In this document: piece by piece, positions 19,723 to 32,742 of the stretch
How the letters are laid out: each line of letters opens with the position of its first letter
How positions within the stretch are numbered: position 1 is the stretch's first letter
Assembly: GCA_019745275.1 (NCBI GenBank)
Contig: JAIETJ010000026.1
Span: 1 to 47,436 of the forward strand
Direction of reading: 5' to 3'
DNA from: Pseudomonadaceae bacterium
GTDB lineage: Bacteria > Pseudomonadota > Gammaproteobacteria > Pseudomonadales > Pseudomonadaceae
Length of the DNA: 47,436 nucleotides
Made by a program: the position numbers and the translations under genes
Notes under the pieces: generated by a model
What the model was told of the DNA's origin: nothing
Database searches by the model: none
What the model saw: the letters and a program-made list of their open reading frames with translations, nothing else

Positions 19723-20181
19723 TCAATCAAACCGGGGAATTATATTGGCCTTGTCGATCAAATCGATCGGCAACAAGAATTCGTGATCATCAACCAGCAC
19801 CACCACATCCTGCTCCTCCACCCCACGGAGTAAGCCCTGAAAATTGCGTCGCCCATCAAAGGGTGAGCGCAACTTGATCTTCACTTGTTCACCGGCATGT
19901 ATCGCAAATTGCTCAATGGTAAACAGCGGCCGATCCATACCTGGCGAGGAAACCTCTAGGGTATATTCGGCTGCAATTGGGTCCTCAACATCGAGGACAC
20001 CGCTTATCTGACGGCTAACTGCTTCGCAGTCTTCCACCAAGATGCCATTGGCATGATCGACATACACTCGCAGCAACGAGTGGCGACCCTGCGACAGAAA
20101 CTCGATACCCCAGCACTGATAGCCCAGGGATTCGACCACCGGAGCCAACAAGGCCTGCAACTCTTCTAGCTTGCTCGACAC
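19723..20181 (-). CDS. rimP: ribosome maturation factor RimP
   Basis: 30S assembly factor needed for pseudoknot and S12 region maturation. The 152-aa protein shows (M)[20 protein letters not shown], then SPGMDRPLF in the middle and an Sm-like C-terminal domain. The GTG start at 20181 is supported by AGGAG seven nucleotides upstream and by family length. The in-frame extension would run into the terminator hairpin. It is the first gene of rimP-nusA-infB, 47 nt before nusA. Confidence 0.95.
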   Translation of the reverse strand: MSSKLEELQALLAPVVESLGYQCWGIEFLSQGRHSLLRVYVDHANGILVEDCEAVSRQISGVLDVEDPIAAEYTLEVSSPGMDRPLFTIEQFAIHAGEQVKIKLRSPFDGRRNFQGLLRGVEEQDVVVLVDDHEFLLPIDLIDKANIIPRFD

Positions 20182-20204
20182 ATGAACTCCTCGCGCACGC
20201 CGTA

Positions 20205-20232
20205 CAAATAAAAAATGGGCGAAGCGCCCATT
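20205..20232 (-). terminator. second rimP leader terminator / attenuator
   Basis: Perfect 8-bp stem AATGGGCG-CTT-CGCCCATT on the minus strand, followed by TTTTATTT. It ends about 24 nt before the rimP start codon, so it cannot be only the end of an upstream gene. It fits a premature terminator controlling rimP-nusA-infB. Confidence 0.75.
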
Positions 20233-20277
20233 CATTTACGCTGCCTTGAAAGCCGGCAACATGAATCATTCATTTAG

Positions 20278-20300
20278 CAAAAAGCCCCTAAAAAGGGGCT
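20278..20300 (-). terminator. first rimP leader terminator
   Basis: Minus-strand stem AGCCCCT-TTTT-AGGGGCT followed directly by TTTTGC. It lies about 92-114 nt after the predicted start of the rimP operon transcript and 46 nt before the second hairpin. Confidence 0.75.
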
Positions 20301-20398
20301 CCACACTACTGTGCAGGAACGCCAACCGAATTAAAACCAGTGAACGACAAGCTCAACCAGCTTCCAACTCGCGCAACCCTGCTTTAAAGCTGGGCCGA

Positions 20399-20428
20399 AG
20401 TATACGACCGAACCAATATCTGGGTCAA
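20399..20428 (-). promoter_or_regulatory. sigma-70 promoter of the rimP-nusA-infB operon
   Basis: TTGACC, an 18-bp spacer, then TATACT on the minus strand. It lies just after the tRNA-Leu terminator, with predicted transcript start near 20392. That gives a leader of about 210 nt holding both hairpins. Confidence 0.65.
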
Positions 20429-20444
20429 TCCAAGCTTCAGCAAC

Positions 20445-20473
20445 AAGAAGGCCCGCAATCTGCGGGCCTTCTT
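20445..20473 (-). terminator. terminator of the secG-tRNA-Leu transcript
   Basis: Perfect 13-bp stem AAGAAGGCCCGCA / TGCGGGCCTTCTT with a 3-nt loop, five nucleotides past the tRNA CCA end. The following tract is TTCTTGTTG, so U-richness is moderate. Confidence 0.75.
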
Positions 20474-20477
20474 GATT

Positions 20478-20563
20478 TGGTACCGAGGAGGGGACTCGAA
20501 CCCCTACAGCCAAAGGCCACTACCACCTCAAGGTAGCGTGTCTACCAATTCCACCACCACGGC
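20478..20563 (-). tRNA. tRNA-Leu (anticodon GAG)
   Basis: An 86-nt class II tRNA. The acceptor starts GCCGTGG, the D arm has AATTGGTAGACACG, and the anticodon arm CTACC-TTGAGGT-GGTAG gives anticodon GAG (reads CUC/CUU). A long variable arm is followed by the T arm GGGG-TTCGAGT-CCCC. The CCA end is encoded. The acceptor has one U-U mismatch and a terminal G-U. It lies 11 nt after the secG stop, so it is co-transcribed with secG, the same neighbourhood as E. coli leuU. Confidence 0.97.
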
Positions 20564-20574
20564 AAAAACCTGTA

Positions 20575-20955
20575 TTACTTTTGCTCTGCAGCCTTAGGCA
20601 CATCAACCGAAGTTGCTGGGCTTTGAGCTTCGAGCACCGGCACATCATCAGTAGCCGGTTTTTCCTGCTTAACTTCCATCACCGCCGGAACTGGCAAGCC
20701 AACATCATTTGCCGATACAGATTTTTCTTTTGCAAAAAAACCCAACGCCAAACTAGTTATGAAAAAAGCGGCCGCTAGTATAGCAGTAACTCGACTAAGA
20801 AAGGTAGAAGAACCTTGGCTACCGAAAACGGTACCCGAAGCCCCAGCACCAAACGAGGCGCCAGCATCCGCACCTTTACCATGCTGCAACAATACCAAGC
20901 CAATAACGCCCAGCGCGCCCAACAAGTGAATTACGACTACGACTGTTTCCAGCAT
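20575..20955 (-). CDS. secG: protein-export membrane protein SecG
   Basis: Small accessory subunit of the SecYEG translocon. The 126-aa protein has two membrane segments (about residues 2-22 and 52-72) separated by the conserved [22 protein letters not shown] loop. The C-terminal tail of about 50 residues is Pro/Val/Glu/Lys-rich. It lies three nucleotides after tpiA and is followed by tRNA-Leu. Confidence 0.95.
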   Translation of the reverse strand: MLETVVVVIHLLGALGVIGLVLLQHGKGADAGASFGAGASGTVFGSQGSSTFLSRVTAILAAAFFITSLALGFFAKEKSVSANDVGLPVPAVMEVKQEKPATDDVPVLEAQSPATSVDVPKAAEQK

Positions 20956-20958
20956 TTC

Positions 20959-21714
20959 TCAGTTTCCTGCGGCGCGACAGATCGCCCCGAACTCATCTGC
21001 ATTCAGGGAGGCACCACCAATCAGCCCCCCATCGATATCCGGCATGCCGAACAACTCAACCGCATTTACCGCTTTTACGCTACCGCCGTACAAGATTCGC
21101 ACACCGCAAGCAATTTCAGCATTCTCTGCCGCTAATTGCTGACGAATTGCCGCATGTACTTCCTGCGCTTGTTGCGCCGAAGCCGTCAGCCCCGTACCTA
21201 TCGCCCATACAGGCTCGTACGCGACCACCGCACTAACAAACGCACCAATACCCAACTCCTCAAGTACGCCACCCAACTGACGGGTAACGACTTCAAGCGT
21301 CTGACCGGCCTCGCGCTGCGCCAAGGTTTCGCCTAAGCAAAGCACCGGCAGCAAACCGCAAGCCTGAGCCGCGGCAAACTTACGTGCGACCACTGCATCG
21401 CTCTCACCTAGAATCAAGCGTCGCTCAGAGTGACCAACCAACACCAGCGCACATCCCGCGTCGAGCAACTGACTAGCAGCCACCTCTCCCGTTAGCGCCC
21501 CCGGCATCGGATCTACCGCACAATCCTGCGCACCGACAGCGATCACCGAACTTTCCAGCCCAGCTACCACTTGGCCCACATGCAAACTTGAGGGAAATAC
21601 CACCACCTCAACATCACCTGGCAATTGCAGATGACGCAGACCTTCAATCAGCTCTGCGACGCTGGCGCGGGTACCGTGCATTTTCCAGTTACCAGCCACC
21701 AAGGGACGACGCAT
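20959..21714 (-). CDS. tpiA: triosephosphate isomerase
   Basis: Interconverts dihydroxyacetone phosphate and glyceraldehyde-3-phosphate in the cytoplasm. The substrate Lys is in AGNWKMHG (K11), the catalytic His95 in VGHSERR and Glu167 in [11 protein letters not shown], which starts the flexible loop. The phosphate-binding [11 protein letters not shown] is near the end. ATG at 21714 gives 251 aa starting [11 protein letters not shown]. An upstream in-frame ATG at 21726 adds only four residues. It lies between glmM and secG. Confidence 0.97.
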   Translation of the reverse strand: MRRPLVAGNWKMHGTRASVAELIEGLRHLQLPGDVEVVVFPSSLHVGQVVAGLESSVIAVGAQDCAVDPMPGALTGEVAASQLLDAGCALVLVGHSERRLILGESDAVVARKFAAAQACGLLPVLCLGETLAQREAGQTLEVVTRQLGGVLEELGIGAFVSAVVAYEPVWAIGTGLTASAQQAQEVHAAIRQQLAAENAEIACGVRILYGGSVKAVNAVELFGMPDIDGGLIGGASLNADEFGAICRAAGN

Positions 21715-21778
21715 GCTCGACCTCATCGATCAAATTGGCTGCGGATGGTACCCAACAGCCAGCAAACTGGCAAGCGAA

Positions 21779-23116
21779 TCAGGCACATACCTGAGTAACA
21801 ACCGCCGCCAACTGCTCGGCATAGGCGCGCACCAGCGTCGCATCATCACCCTCGACCATCACCCGCAACAACGGCTCAGTGCCAGATTTGCGCAATAACA
21901 CCCGGCCGCGACCGGCCATGCGCGCAGTAACATCAGCACACGCCGCCTGCACAGCAGGATGCGAAACCGGATCAAGCGCCCCGGAGAAGCGCACATTGAT
22001 AAGTACTTGCGGGCATTTTTGCATGCCACTGCGCGCCTCAGCCAAACTGGTGCCCGCACGCTTGAGCGCCATCAACACCTGTAACGCGGCAATAATCGCA
22101 TCGCCTGTCGTGGTGTGCTGAAAGCAGACAATATGCCCGGAGTTTTCACCGCCTAACTGCCAGTCGCGCTCCTGCAACTCAGCAATCACATAGCGATCAC
22201 CGACCCCTGCGCGCACAAAGGGAATCTCAAGATCAGCCAGGGCTAACTCCAGCCCAAGGTTACTCATCAAGGTGCCAACCACCCCACCCTGCAAACGACC
22301 GCGCTGCTGCAGGTCGCGAGCAATGATAAACAGCAAGTCATCCCCATCCACCGCGGCACCAGTGTGATCAACCATCAGCACGCGATCGGCATCGCCATCG
22401 AAGGCAATACCCAAATCGGCCTGTTCTGCCAGTACCGCTGCCTGCAAAGCCTGCAAATGGGTTGAGCCGCACTGATCATTAATATTTAAACCATTGGGCT
22501 GCGCCGACAGCTCCGAAACCTGCGCACCGAGCTCACGAAACACGCTCGGAGCGACCTTATAAGCGGCGCCGTTAGCGCAATCGAGCACCAACTTAAGACC
22601 GGCAAAGCTGGTACTAGTTGGCACGCTGCTTTTACAGAATTCAATGTAGCGGCCCGCCGCGTCGTTAATCCGCGACACCTTACCCAGCTGATCAGACTCG
22701 ACCACTTGCATGGGCGCATCTAGCAACTGCTCGATCAATAGCTCAATTTCATCCGGCAACTTTGTGCCCGCACCGGAAAAGAATTTAATCCCGTTGTCGT
22801 AATGAGGATTATGCGAGGCACTGATGACGATGCCGGCCTGCGCATGAAAGGTGCGCGTCAAATAGGCGATTGCCGGCGTCGGCATCGGCCCCAGCAGCAT
22901 CACGTCAGCACCCGCCGCCGACAATCCAGCCTCAAGCGCCGACTCAAACATATAGCCCGAGATGCGCGTATCCTTGCCCACCAGCACCTTACAGATACCG
23001 TGCTGGCGAAACGCCATGCCCGCGGCCCAACCCAGCTTGAGCATAAAGTCCGGAGTGATCGGATACACGCCTACCCGACCACGAATACCGTCAGTTCCGA
23101 AATATTTTCTGCTCAT
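21779..23116 (-). CDS. glmM: phosphoglucosamine mutase
   Basis: Converts glucosamine-6-phosphate to glucosamine-1-phosphate for peptidoglycan and LPS precursors. The 445-aa alpha-D-phosphohexomutase starts [13 protein letters not shown]. The phosphorylated Ser101 is in [12 protein letters not shown], the metal loop is DGDADR, the sugar-binding loop is GGENSGH, and the C-terminal phosphate loop is [10 protein letters not shown]. It starts two nucleotides after the folP stop, so the genes are tightly coupled. Confidence 0.97.
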   Translation of the reverse strand: MSRKYFGTDGIRGRVGVYPITPDFMLKLGWAAGMAFRQHGICKVLVGKDTRISGYMFESALEAGLSAAGADVMLLGPMPTPAIAYLTRTFHAQAGIVISASHNPHYDNGIKFFSGAGTKLPDEIELLIEQLLDAPMQVVESDQLGKVSRINDAAGRYIEFCKSSVPTSTSFAGLKLVLDCANGAAYKVAPSVFRELGAQVSELSAQPNGLNINDQCGSTHLQALQAAVLAEQADLGIAFDGDADRVLMVDHTGAAVDGDDLLFIIARDLQQRGRLQGGVVGTLMSNLGLELALADLEIPFVRAGVGDRYVIAELQERDWQLGGENSGHIVCFQHTTTGDAIIAALQVLMALKRAGTSLAEARSGMQKCPQVLINVRFSGALDPVSHPAVQAACADVTARMAGRGRVLLRKSGTEPLLRVMVEGDDATLVRAYAEQLAAVVTQVCA

Positions 23117-23118
23117 AG

Positions 23119-23979
23119 TTATCCCTCGTATTCTGCCGCTTCAACTGCAGCAATCATGCGCAGCACGTCCACCGTCTCAGGCACGTCATGCACGCGTAAA
23201 ATTTTCGCCCCCTTGGCGACCGCCAACGCAGCCAAGGCCAAACCACCTGCCAGACGCTGATCGACGTCACGACCCAAGGCCTGACCAATCATGCTTTTGC
23301 GCGACACGCCGACCAACAAGGGACGAGCAAACACCTGCAGCGCCGGCAGGTGCTTAAACAAACTCAAATTATGCTGCAGTGTTTTCGCAAAACCAAAACC
23401 CGGATCCAGGATCAGTCGATCCTGCGCAATACCGACCTGCACGCAAGCGGCCAAGCGCTGCGTAAAGAACGCGCAAACTTCAGCGAGTAGATCGGCGTAT
23501 TGGGGATTACCCTGCATATCACCCGGTTCGCCCTGCATGTGCATCAAGCACACCGGCAAGCCCGTCGCAGCTGCCGCCGCCAAGGCACCATCACGGCGTA
23601 ACGCGCGCACATCATTGATCAAGCCCGCACCCAGTTGCGCCGCCTCAAGCATCACGATCGGACTCGAGGTGTCGACTGAAACGATCACATCCAACTCTGC
23701 GACGAGCATCTCAACGATTGGCGCTACACGCTCAAGTTCTTGCTCTGGCGAAACTGGCAAGGCGCCAGGACGCGTCGACTCGCCACCCACATCAATCAGA
23801 CTGGCGCCCGCAGCCACCATCGCCGCAGCATGCTGCAAGGCGCTATCGCGCAAGTGAAAGCGCCCGCCGTCGGAGAAGGAATCTGGGGTGACATTGAGAA
23901 TACCCATCACCTGCGGACGGGATAAATCAAGAACCCGATTGCCGCAAAGCAATCGGGTCGGATGTAGCGCTGGCGTCAT
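23119..23979 (-). CDS. folP: dihydropteroate synthase
   Basis: Joins p-aminobenzoate to the pterin pyrophosphate in folate synthesis; this is the sulfonamide target. The 286-aa TIM barrel shows the two pterin-binding signatures [14 protein letters not shown] and [11 protein letters not shown], then DPGFGFAKT and the C-terminal GVSRKSMIG motif. It lies nine nucleotides after ftsH, in the conserved ftsH-folP-glmM order. Confidence 0.97.
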   Translation of the reverse strand: MTPALHPTRLLCGNRVLDLSRPQVMGILNVTPDSFSDGGRFHLRDSALQHAAAMVAAGASLIDVGGESTRPGALPVSPEQELERVAPIVEMLVAELDVIVSVDTSSPIVMLEAAQLGAGLINDVRALRRDGALAAAAATGLPVCLMHMQGEPGDMQGNPQYADLLAEVCAFFTQRLAACVQVGIAQDRLILDPGFGFAKTLQHNLSLFKHLPALQVFARPLLVGVSRKSMIGQALGRDVDQRLAGGLALAALAVAKGAKILRVHDVPETVDVLRMIAAVEAAEYEG

Positions 23980-23988
23980 AGCGAAACC

Positions 23989-25905
23989 TTAGTGTTCACC
24001 CGCCGGGCCACCAATCGGCGTCTCAACCGGCTCAACAACCGCAGCCGCAACTGGCGTACCTGATGACGTACCCGAACCGCCCGACCAATCTTTAGGTTCG
24101 CGCACCTCACGACCGGACATGATGTCTTCGATCTGCTCGGCATCGATGGTCTCAAACTTCATAAGCGCATCGGCCATGATCGTTAACTTGTCGCGGTTAT
24201 CGGCCAAAATCTGCTTGGCCGTGGCGTAGCAGTGATCGATAAGGCTACGAATTTCCGAGTCAATCAACTTAGCGGTTTCCGCAGAAACACTGCTTTGTTG
24301 ACTGCCCATACTGCGACCTAAGAACACCTCACCATCTTCTTCGGCATACATTAAAGGCCCAAGTTTCTCGGACAAGCCCCACTTGGTCACCATGTTACGA
24401 GCCAGATGAGTAGCACGCATGATGTCGTTAGAGGCCCCGGTGGTCACACCATCAAAACCCAAGATCATTTCCTCGGCAATACGACCACCGAACAACGAAC
24501 AAATCTGACTGGTCAAGGCGCGCTTGGACAGGCTGTAACGATCCTCTTCGGGCAGAAACATGGTCACACCCAGAGCTCGGCCGCGCGGAATGATCGAGAC
24601 TTTATAGACTGGGTCATGCTCAGGCACGATGCGCCCAACGATGGCATGACCAGCCTCGTGATAAGCGGTATTGAGCTTTTCTTTCTCCGACATAACCATG
24701 GTTTTGCGCTCTGCGCCCATCATGATTTTGTCTTTGGCCAATTCAAATTCTTTCATCTCAACGGTGCGCTTACCGGCACGCGCTGCAAACAATGCCGCCT
24801 CGTTCACCAAATTAGCCAGATCAGCGCCAGAGAAACCCGGCGTACCGCGAGCAATCACCTCAGGTTTAACATCATCGCCAATCGGCACCTTGCGCACATG
24901 CACTTGCAAAATTTGCTCGCGGCCACGGATATCTGGCAAACCTACGACAACTTGACGGTCAAAACGACCCGGACGCAACAAGGCTGGATCGAGCACATCA
25001 GGGCGGTTGGTGGCGGCAATGACGATGATGCCGTCATTCATTTCGAAACCATCCATTTCCACCAGCAACTGGTTAAGCGTCTGCTCACGCTCGTCGTGGC
25101 CACCGCCCATGCCTGCGCCACGATGACGACCAACCGCATCAATTTCATCGATAAAGATAATGCACGGGGCGTGCTTCTTCGCCTGCTCAAACATATCGCG
25201 CACGCGGCTCGCGCCCACGCCGACAAACATCTCAACAAAGTCAGAACCAGAGATGGTGAAAAACGGCACCTTAGCCTCACCAGCCACTGCTTTAGCCAGC
25301 AGCGTTTTACCAGTACCCGGCGAGCCAACCATCAGCACGCCGCGAGGAATACGCCCGCCCAAACGCTGAAACTTGCCCGGATCGCGCAAGAACTCAACCA
25401 ACTCGCTGACTTCTTCTTTGGCCTCGTCGCAACCGGCAACGTCAGCGAAAGTGGTTTTCACCTGATCTTCAGAGAGCAAGCGCGCCTTGCTCTTACCGAA
25501 ACTCATTGGCCCGCCCTTACCACCAGCACCGCCTTGCATCTGGCGCATCAGGAACATAAATACGGCAATCATGATCAAGATCGGAAAGCCTGCGACCAGC
25601 AACTGCATCCAGATGCTTTGCTGCTCAGGCTGCTCACCAACGATGGCAACGCTGTTATCCATCAGATCTTTAATCAAGCCGTTGTCGGCAATCGCTGGAC
25701 GCACGATTTCAAAGGTGCTGCCGTCGGTAGCACGGGCTTTGATTAGATAGCCACTGACCGTGACCTCTTTAACCTTGCCCTCCTGAACTTGTTGAATAAA
25801 GTCGGAATAATTGAGTTTGTGCGACTCAGGCTGGCCGGAGAAATTACTCATTACCGTCACTAGGACAGCAGCGATAATCACCCAGAGAAGCAGGTTTTTT
25901 GCCAT
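23989..25905 (-). CDS. ftsH: ATP-dependent zinc metalloprotease FtsH
   Basis: Membrane-bound AAA+ protease for quality control and regulated turnover. Two TM segments (about residues 4-22 and 100-118) flank a periplasmic domain. The AAA module has Walker A GSPGTGKT (usually GPPGTGKT), Walker [12 protein letters not shown] and the [22 protein letters not shown]. The zinc protease motif is HEAGH near residue 415, with a distal Asp ligand later. ATG at 25905 (MAKNLLLW) gives 638 aa. An in-frame TTG nine nucleotides upstream is ignored. The 178-nt leader holds two small palindromes but no clear sigma-32 site. Confidence 0.97.
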   Translation of the reverse strand: MAKNLLLWVIIAAVLVTVMSNFSGQPESHKLNYSDFIQQVQEGKVKEVTVSGYLIKARATDGSTFEIVRPAIADNGLIKDLMDNSVAIVGEQPEQQSIWMQLLVAGFPILIMIAVFMFLMRQMQGGAGGKGGPMSFGKSKARLLSEDQVKTTFADVAGCDEAKEEVSELVEFLRDPGKFQRLGGRIPRGVLMVGSPGTGKTLLAKAVAGEAKVPFFTISGSDFVEMFVGVGASRVRDMFEQAKKHAPCIIFIDEIDAVGRHRGAGMGGGHDEREQTLNQLLVEMDGFEMNDGIIVIAATNRPDVLDPALLRPGRFDRQVVVGLPDIRGREQILQVHVRKVPIGDDVKPEVIARGTPGFSGADLANLVNEAALFAARAGKRTVEMKEFELAKDKIMMGAERKTMVMSEKEKLNTAYHEAGHAIVGRIVPEHDPVYKVSIIPRGRALGVTMFLPEEDRYSLSKRALTSQICSLFGGRIAEEMILGFDGVTTGASNDIMRATHLARNMVTKWGLSEKLGPLMYAEEDGEVFLGRSMGSQQSSVSAETAKLIDSEIRSLIDHCYATAKQILADNRDKLTIMADALMKFETIDAEQIEDIMSGREVREPKDWSGGSGTSSGTPVAAAVVEPVETPIGGPAGEH

Positions 25906-25930
25906 ATCGTTCAATTAGCTACCCTCTACA

Positions 25931-26011
25931 GGCCTCGCGCGAGGCCGTGCGTCGCATGACGGCTGGTTTATTTACCAACCTAATTTACTACACAACCCTG
26001 CCACTGGCAGG
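25931..26011 (-). other. two short perfect palindromes in the rlmE-ftsH gap
   Basis: GGCCTCGCGCGAGGCC (25931-25946) lies about 25 nt before the ftsH start codon. CCTGCCA-C-TGGCAGG (25997-26011) lies between it and the rlmE stop, followed on the minus strand by GTTGTG. The second may be a weak rlmE terminator. The first could fold over the approach to the ftsH ribosome site. Confidence 0.4.
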
Positions 26012-26083
26012 AGTCGTCTGTAACCCTTTATGAATCTGCCGAACTGGACTGCCGCACACAGCGCTAGCAGCCCCCAGTGAATG

Positions 26084-26719
26084 TTACTCCGCGCTTGGCG
26101 CACCACGAAATCCACGTGCCAAAAGGTACTGTTCACGAGAGCGATCTCGCGACGACAACGGCTTACGCATTTGCACCTTCTCGAACATTTGCCGAACCTG
26201 CTTGTGGTACTGATCAAAGCCTTCACCTTGGAAAATCTTGATCAGGAAGTCGCCACCCGGACGCAACACTTGCCCGGCGAGATCCAATGCCAGCTCGCAC
26301 AAATACATGGCGCGAGCCTGATCAGCCATCCTCACACCACTCATATTGGGGGCCATATCGGAAATCACAAGGTCAACCGGCTGATTGTCGACCGCCGCGA
26401 GGATCTGCGCTAACACCGACTCCTCGGTGAAATCGCCCTGAATGAAGGTCACATCTTCGATGCTGTCCATCTCCAGAATATCCGAGGCAATCAAACGCCC
26501 CTTGTCGCCCAGCACGCGACTGGTAACTTGCGACCAGCCGCCCGGCGCAGCGCCGAGATCGATAACAATGTTACCGGGACGCAAGATACGATCCTTTTCC
26601 TGGATCTCTAACAACTTGTAGCTGGCACGCGAACGATAGCCGTCCTTTTGCGCCATCTTCACGAAGGGGTCGTTGAAATGTTCTCTCAGCCAGTTTTGGC
26701 TTGTCTTGGAACGGGCCAC
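26084..26719 (-). CDS. rlmE: 23S rRNA 2'-O-methyltransferase RlmE (FtsJ/RrmJ)
   Basis: Methylates U2552 in the A loop of 23S rRNA, a late 50S assembly step. The 211-aa FtsJ-fold protein has the SAM site [13 protein letters not shown], the KDKE tetrad members Lys in SYKLLEI, Asp in [10 protein letters not shown], Lys in [10 protein letters not shown] and Glu in SREQYL. The start is GTG at 26719 with AGAGGTGCCAA before it. It is divergent from yhbY and upstream of ftsH, the standard order. Confidence 0.96.
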   Translation of the reverse strand: MARSKTSQNWLREHFNDPFVKMAQKDGYRSRASYKLLEIQEKDRILRPGNIVIDLGAAPGGWSQVTSRVLGDKGRLIASDILEMDSIEDVTFIQGDFTEESVLAQILAAVDNQPVDLVISDMAPNMSGVRMADQARAMYLCELALDLAGQVLRPGGDFLIKIFQGEGFDQYHKQVRQMFEKVQMRKPLSSRDRSREQYLLARGFRGAPSAE

Positions 26720-26850
26720 TTGGCACCTCTAAAATATCTAACCGTAAAAAACGTGATGAATGAGCTTTAGATGAATAAGTGCGCGGAGCACGAGTGGCTC
26801 GGGTAAACTGAACGCCGCTTTTTTACAAGATCAGACGCAGAGGTCAGATT

Positions 26851-27159
26851 ATGCCGCTCACTCAGGCGCAGAAGAAACAATACAAATCCATCGGCCACCA
26901 TTTAAAGCCGGTAGTCATTATTGCCGACAACGGCTTAACCGAAGGTGTAACCGCCGAATTGGAGCGTGCGCTCAGCGATCACGAACTGATTAAGATTCAA
27001 CTGCGCATCACCGAGCGCGAAGACCGCTTAGCGGTCATTGCCGAACTGTGCAAAACCGCCAAAAGTGAACTGGTGCAGGTGATTGGCAAAATGGCACTGA
27101 TCTATCGCAAGAACCCGCAGGTCAACAAGCAACTGTCCAACGTTAGCCGTCACGTGTAA
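26851..27159 (+). CDS. yhbY: YhbY/CRM-domain ribosome assembly RNA-binding protein
   Basis: A 102-aa single CRM-domain protein associated with pre-50S particles. It shows MPLTQAQKKQYKSIGHHLKP, then IADNGLTEGV and the RNA-binding ITEREDRLAVI region. AGAGGTCAGATT precedes the ATG. The 131-nt gap shared with rlmE has a candidate -10 TAAACT (26800-26805) but no good -35. It is convergent with the DUF4149-like gene with only ten nucleotides between stops. Confidence 0.93.
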   Translation: MPLTQAQKKQYKSIGHHLKPVVIIADNGLTEGVTAELERALSDHELIKIQLRITEREDRLAVIAELCKTAKSELVQVIGKMALIYRKNPQVNKQLSNVSRHV

Positions 27160-27169
27160 CACCCGACGA

Positions 27170-27631
27170 TCAGTGGCGCGCTCGCCGCGCCCTGATTGCC
27201 GCGCTTGACGGTATCGCCTGCAACACTAACAGCAAGCCGCAAAACGCCAGCAGCAGATAACCGAATTGCATCCACCATGCCGCCTGCGGTGCCCACTGCA
27301 AAAGCGCAAAATACGCCCCCGCCAATACCAGCACCACCATCAGCAATTGCCCACGAAAATCTCGCCAGCAACTCGTAATACCTTCAGCCTGCAACAGCAC
27401 CAACAACTGCAGCGCGCCACCCACCAAGGCAAACCCCACCAACAACGGTTTTAGCTGGGCACTGACCTCATCGACCAGCAGGCCAGCCATGCCGATCTCA
27501 CGCAGGCCCGGCAATACCACAAAGTGCAGCAACCACAAGCCGCCGACCCAAAACGTCTGAGCCAGCTGCCAAGTGACGGCGCCGGCCCGGTAAGGCTCAC
27601 GCCTAAAGATGCCGGACTTCGACAATTTCAT
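27170..27631 (-). CDS. DUF4149-like membrane protein
   Basis: A 153-aa protein with four likely membrane helices (about residues 18-40, 60-82, 95-115 and 118-140). [21 protein letters not shown] is the conserved first helix and its residues fit the DUF4149 family. Function is unknown. It occupies the same place, just after greA, as a small hypothetical membrane protein in other Pseudomonas. The ATG at 27631 lies inside the end of greA (29-nt overlap). A TTG two codons earlier is an alternative, so the two genes are probably translationally linked. Confidence 0.7.
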   Translation of the reverse strand: MKLSKSGIFRREPYRAGAVTWQLAQTFWVGGLWLLHFVVLPGLREIGMAGLLVDEVSAQLKPLLVGFALVGGALQLLVLLQAEGITSCWRDFRGQLLMVVLVLAGAYFALLQWAPQAAWWMQFGYLLLAFCGLLLVLQAIPSSAAIRARRARH

Positions 27632-28075
27632 ACTCAAGCAAGCCGCTCGGCGTGCGCACCACCACTACATCGCCCTCTTCCTTGGCGATCAAGGCACGGG
27701 CGATAGGTGAGCCGACGGAGATTTTACCCAGTTTGATGTCCGCTTCATCTTCGCCAACGATCTGGTAGGTCACCCGATCATCGGTTTCGACGTTAGCGAT
27801 CTCCACCGTGGTGCCAAAAATCACCTTGCCGGTGCGCGGTATTGAAGCCACATCGATCACTTGGGCGTTTTGCAGGCGCCCTTCGATATCGCGAATGCGC
27901 GCCTCGACCATGCCCTGCTGCTCACGGGCAGCATGGTATTCAGCGTTTTCTTTGAGGTCACCGAGCTCGCGCGCCGTGCCAATGTCTTGGCTGAGTTTAG
28001 GCCGCACCACTTTTGTCAGGTGATGCAACTCATCTTCCAGGGCGCGAGCGCCCTGCACGGTCATTGGATATTTAG

Positions 28076-28079
<4 letters not shown>
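27603..28079 (-). CDS. greA: transcription elongation factor GreA
   Basis: Rescues backtracked RNA polymerase by stimulating transcript cleavage. The 158-aa protein starts [18 protein letters not shown]. The coiled coil contains the acidic tip region [17 protein letters not shown], and the C-terminal FKBP-like domain ends with [16 protein letters not shown]. Its ATG overlaps the carB stop as ATGA, so it is translationally coupled to carB. The carA-carB-greA order is known in Pseudomonas. Confidence 0.97.
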
Positions 28080-31297
<3,218 letters not shown>

Positions 31298-31407
31298 GGT
31301 CTTCTCTCGAATCCTTGGGTCAGCTGGCTCGCTGGGTTAACCGCCGCGCGGTGGTGTTACGGCAAGCGGGGGTTACGTCGCTAGCGTGCTGCGTCTACGT
31401 TGGGTCT

Positions 31408-31446
31408 TGCTGTTATGGACACCTTGCCTAGGCGCCCATAACAGCA
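31408..31446 (-). other. hairpin in the carA-carB gap
   Basis: Perfect 11-bp inverted repeat TGCTGTTATGG / CCATAACAGCA around a 17-nt loop that includes GCCTAGGC. No U tract follows, so it is more likely an mRNA processing or stability element than a terminator. The gap is 165 nt and holds no ORF. Confidence 0.55.
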
Positions 31447-31462
31447 TGCTGCATCAGTGCAG

Positions 31463-32611
31463 TTAGCGCTGCGCGGCCATCGCATCGATAAAACGATCAA
31501 ACAATGGCGCTACATCGGTCGGACCAGGGCTGGCTTCCGGGTGCCCTTGGAAGCTGAAGGCGACCTTATCGGTACGCTCAACACCTTGCAGGGTGCCGTC
31601 AAACAGCGACTTGTGAGTCGCGCGCAGATTGGCTGGCAGGCTTGCCTCATCCACGGCAAAACCGTGGTTCTGGCTGGTGATCATCACCACGCCAGTTTTC
31701 AGGTCTTGCACTGGGTGGTTAGCCCCGTGGTGGCCGTTAACCATCTTCACGGTCTTGGCACCGCAGGCCAGCGCCAACAACTGATGTCCCAAGCAGATAC
31801 CAAAAACTGGCACTTCAGTTTGCAGCAGCTCTTGAATGGCTTTGATAGCGTAGTCGCACGGCTCAGGATCACCCGGGCCGTTCGATAGCATTACACCATC
31901 CGGTTTGAGCGCCAACACCTCGGCGGCCGGGGTTTGCGCCGGCACCACGGTCAGGCGGCAACCGCGCTCAACCAGCATACGCAAGATGTTCAGCTTGACG
32001 CCAAAGTCGTAGACCACCACATGGTAAGGCAGTTGACTGGCGGCGATTTCAGCATGACTGTTGCTCGCCAGATCCCAAACACTGGAGCGCCACTCGTAGC
32101 GCTCGCTCGCGGTCACTTCCTTGGCCAGATCCATACCCTTGATGCCTGGGAAGCTGCGCGCCAACGCCAACGCTTGCTCTTCAGTGGCATCGTCGCCGAC
32201 CAAGATGCAGCCGTTCAGAGCGCCTTTCTCACGCAAGATGCGGGTCAGGCGACGGGTATCGATACCGGCGATAGCGACTACGCCATGCTCTTTCAGGTAG
32301 TCAGCCAGCGGCTGGGTGTTGCGCCAGTTGCTGGTCACCAGCGGCAGGTCGCGAATCACCAAACCCGCCGACCAGACCCGATTGGACTCGGCATCGCCAG
32401 GATTAGTACCGGTGCTGCCGATGTGCGGATAGGTCAGGGTAACGATTTGCTGGGCATAGGAAGGATCGGTAAGGATTTCCTGATAACCGGTCATGGCGGT
32501 ATTGAACACCACCTCACCAACGGTCTGACCGTCGGCTCCAATGGCATCACCGCGAAAAATGCTGCCATCGGCAAGGGCCAAAATGGCCGGTTTAAGGGCT
32601 GACTTAGTCAA
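31463..32611 (-). CDS. carA: carbamoyl-phosphate synthase small subunit (glutamine amidotransferase)
   Basis: Hydrolyses glutamine and passes ammonia to CarB. The 382-aa protein has the N-terminal CPSase domain ([17 protein letters not shown], about residues 1-150) and a class I amidotransferase domain with the nucleophile in FGICLGHQ and the HPEASPG catalytic His/Glu near the end. The start codon is TTG (32609-32611), supported by a perfect GGAGG five nucleotides upstream and by the family N-terminus (M)[15 protein letters not shown]. The TTG overlaps the stop of a 32-codon upstream ORF as TTGA, so translation is probably coupled. Confidence 0.96.
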   Translation of the reverse strand: MTKSALKPAILALADGSIFRGDAIGADGQTVGEVVFNTAMTGYQEILTDPSYAQQIVTLTYPHIGSTGTNPGDAESNRVWSAGLVIRDLPLVTSNWRNTQPLADYLKEHGVVAIAGIDTRRLTRILREKGALNGCILVGDDATEEQALALARSFPGIKGMDLAKEVTASERYEWRSSVWDLASNSHAEIAASQLPYHVVVYDFGVKLNILRMLVERGCRLTVVPAQTPAAEVLALKPDGVMLSNGPGDPEPCDYAIKAIQELLQTEVPVFGICLGHQLLALACGAKTVKMVNGHHGANHPVQDLKTGVVMITSQNHGFAVDEASLPANLRATHKSLFDGTLQGVERTDKVAFSFQGHPEASPGPTDVAPLFDRFIDAMAAQR

Positions 32612-32706
32612 GAAGACCTCCGGTAAAGCAAAGCTTGAAGCAAACGCAAATTGTAAAAAAGCGGAATGACGTGTTGACCGTCATCCCGCTTTTTTATCTG
32701 ATTCAT
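32608..32706 (-). CDS. putative carA leader peptide (32 aa)
   Basis: ATG at 32706 begins [11 protein letters not shown] and the frame runs through both arms and the T tract of the terminator hairpin. The T tract is read as the PLFYNL segment. It ends LLYRRSS with a TGA overlapping the carA TTG start. The carA ribosome site GGAGG lies within its last codons. This is the plan of pyrimidine-leader attenuation in E. coli pyrBI, where a leader ORF crosses the terminator and ribosome-polymerase coupling decides readthrough. There is no strong ribosome site before this ATG (AAAAGTTGCGCAAA), which is the main weakness. Confidence 0.5.
   Translation of the reverse strand: MNQIKKRDDGQHVIPLFYNLRLLQALLYRRSS
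32655..32695 (-). terminator. Rho-independent terminator/attenuator in the carA leader
   Basis: Stem AAAAAAGCGG-ATGACG / CGTCAT-CCGCTTTTTT with one opposed A/C mismatch and a TGTTGAC loop. A6 and T6 flanks make it active on either strand. It lies 99 nt past the dapB stop and 43 nt before carA. It may end dapB transcripts, attenuate carA, or both. Confidence 0.85.
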
Positions 32707-32742
32707 TTTGCGCAACTTTTAGTGGACACACTAAAGCTGTAG

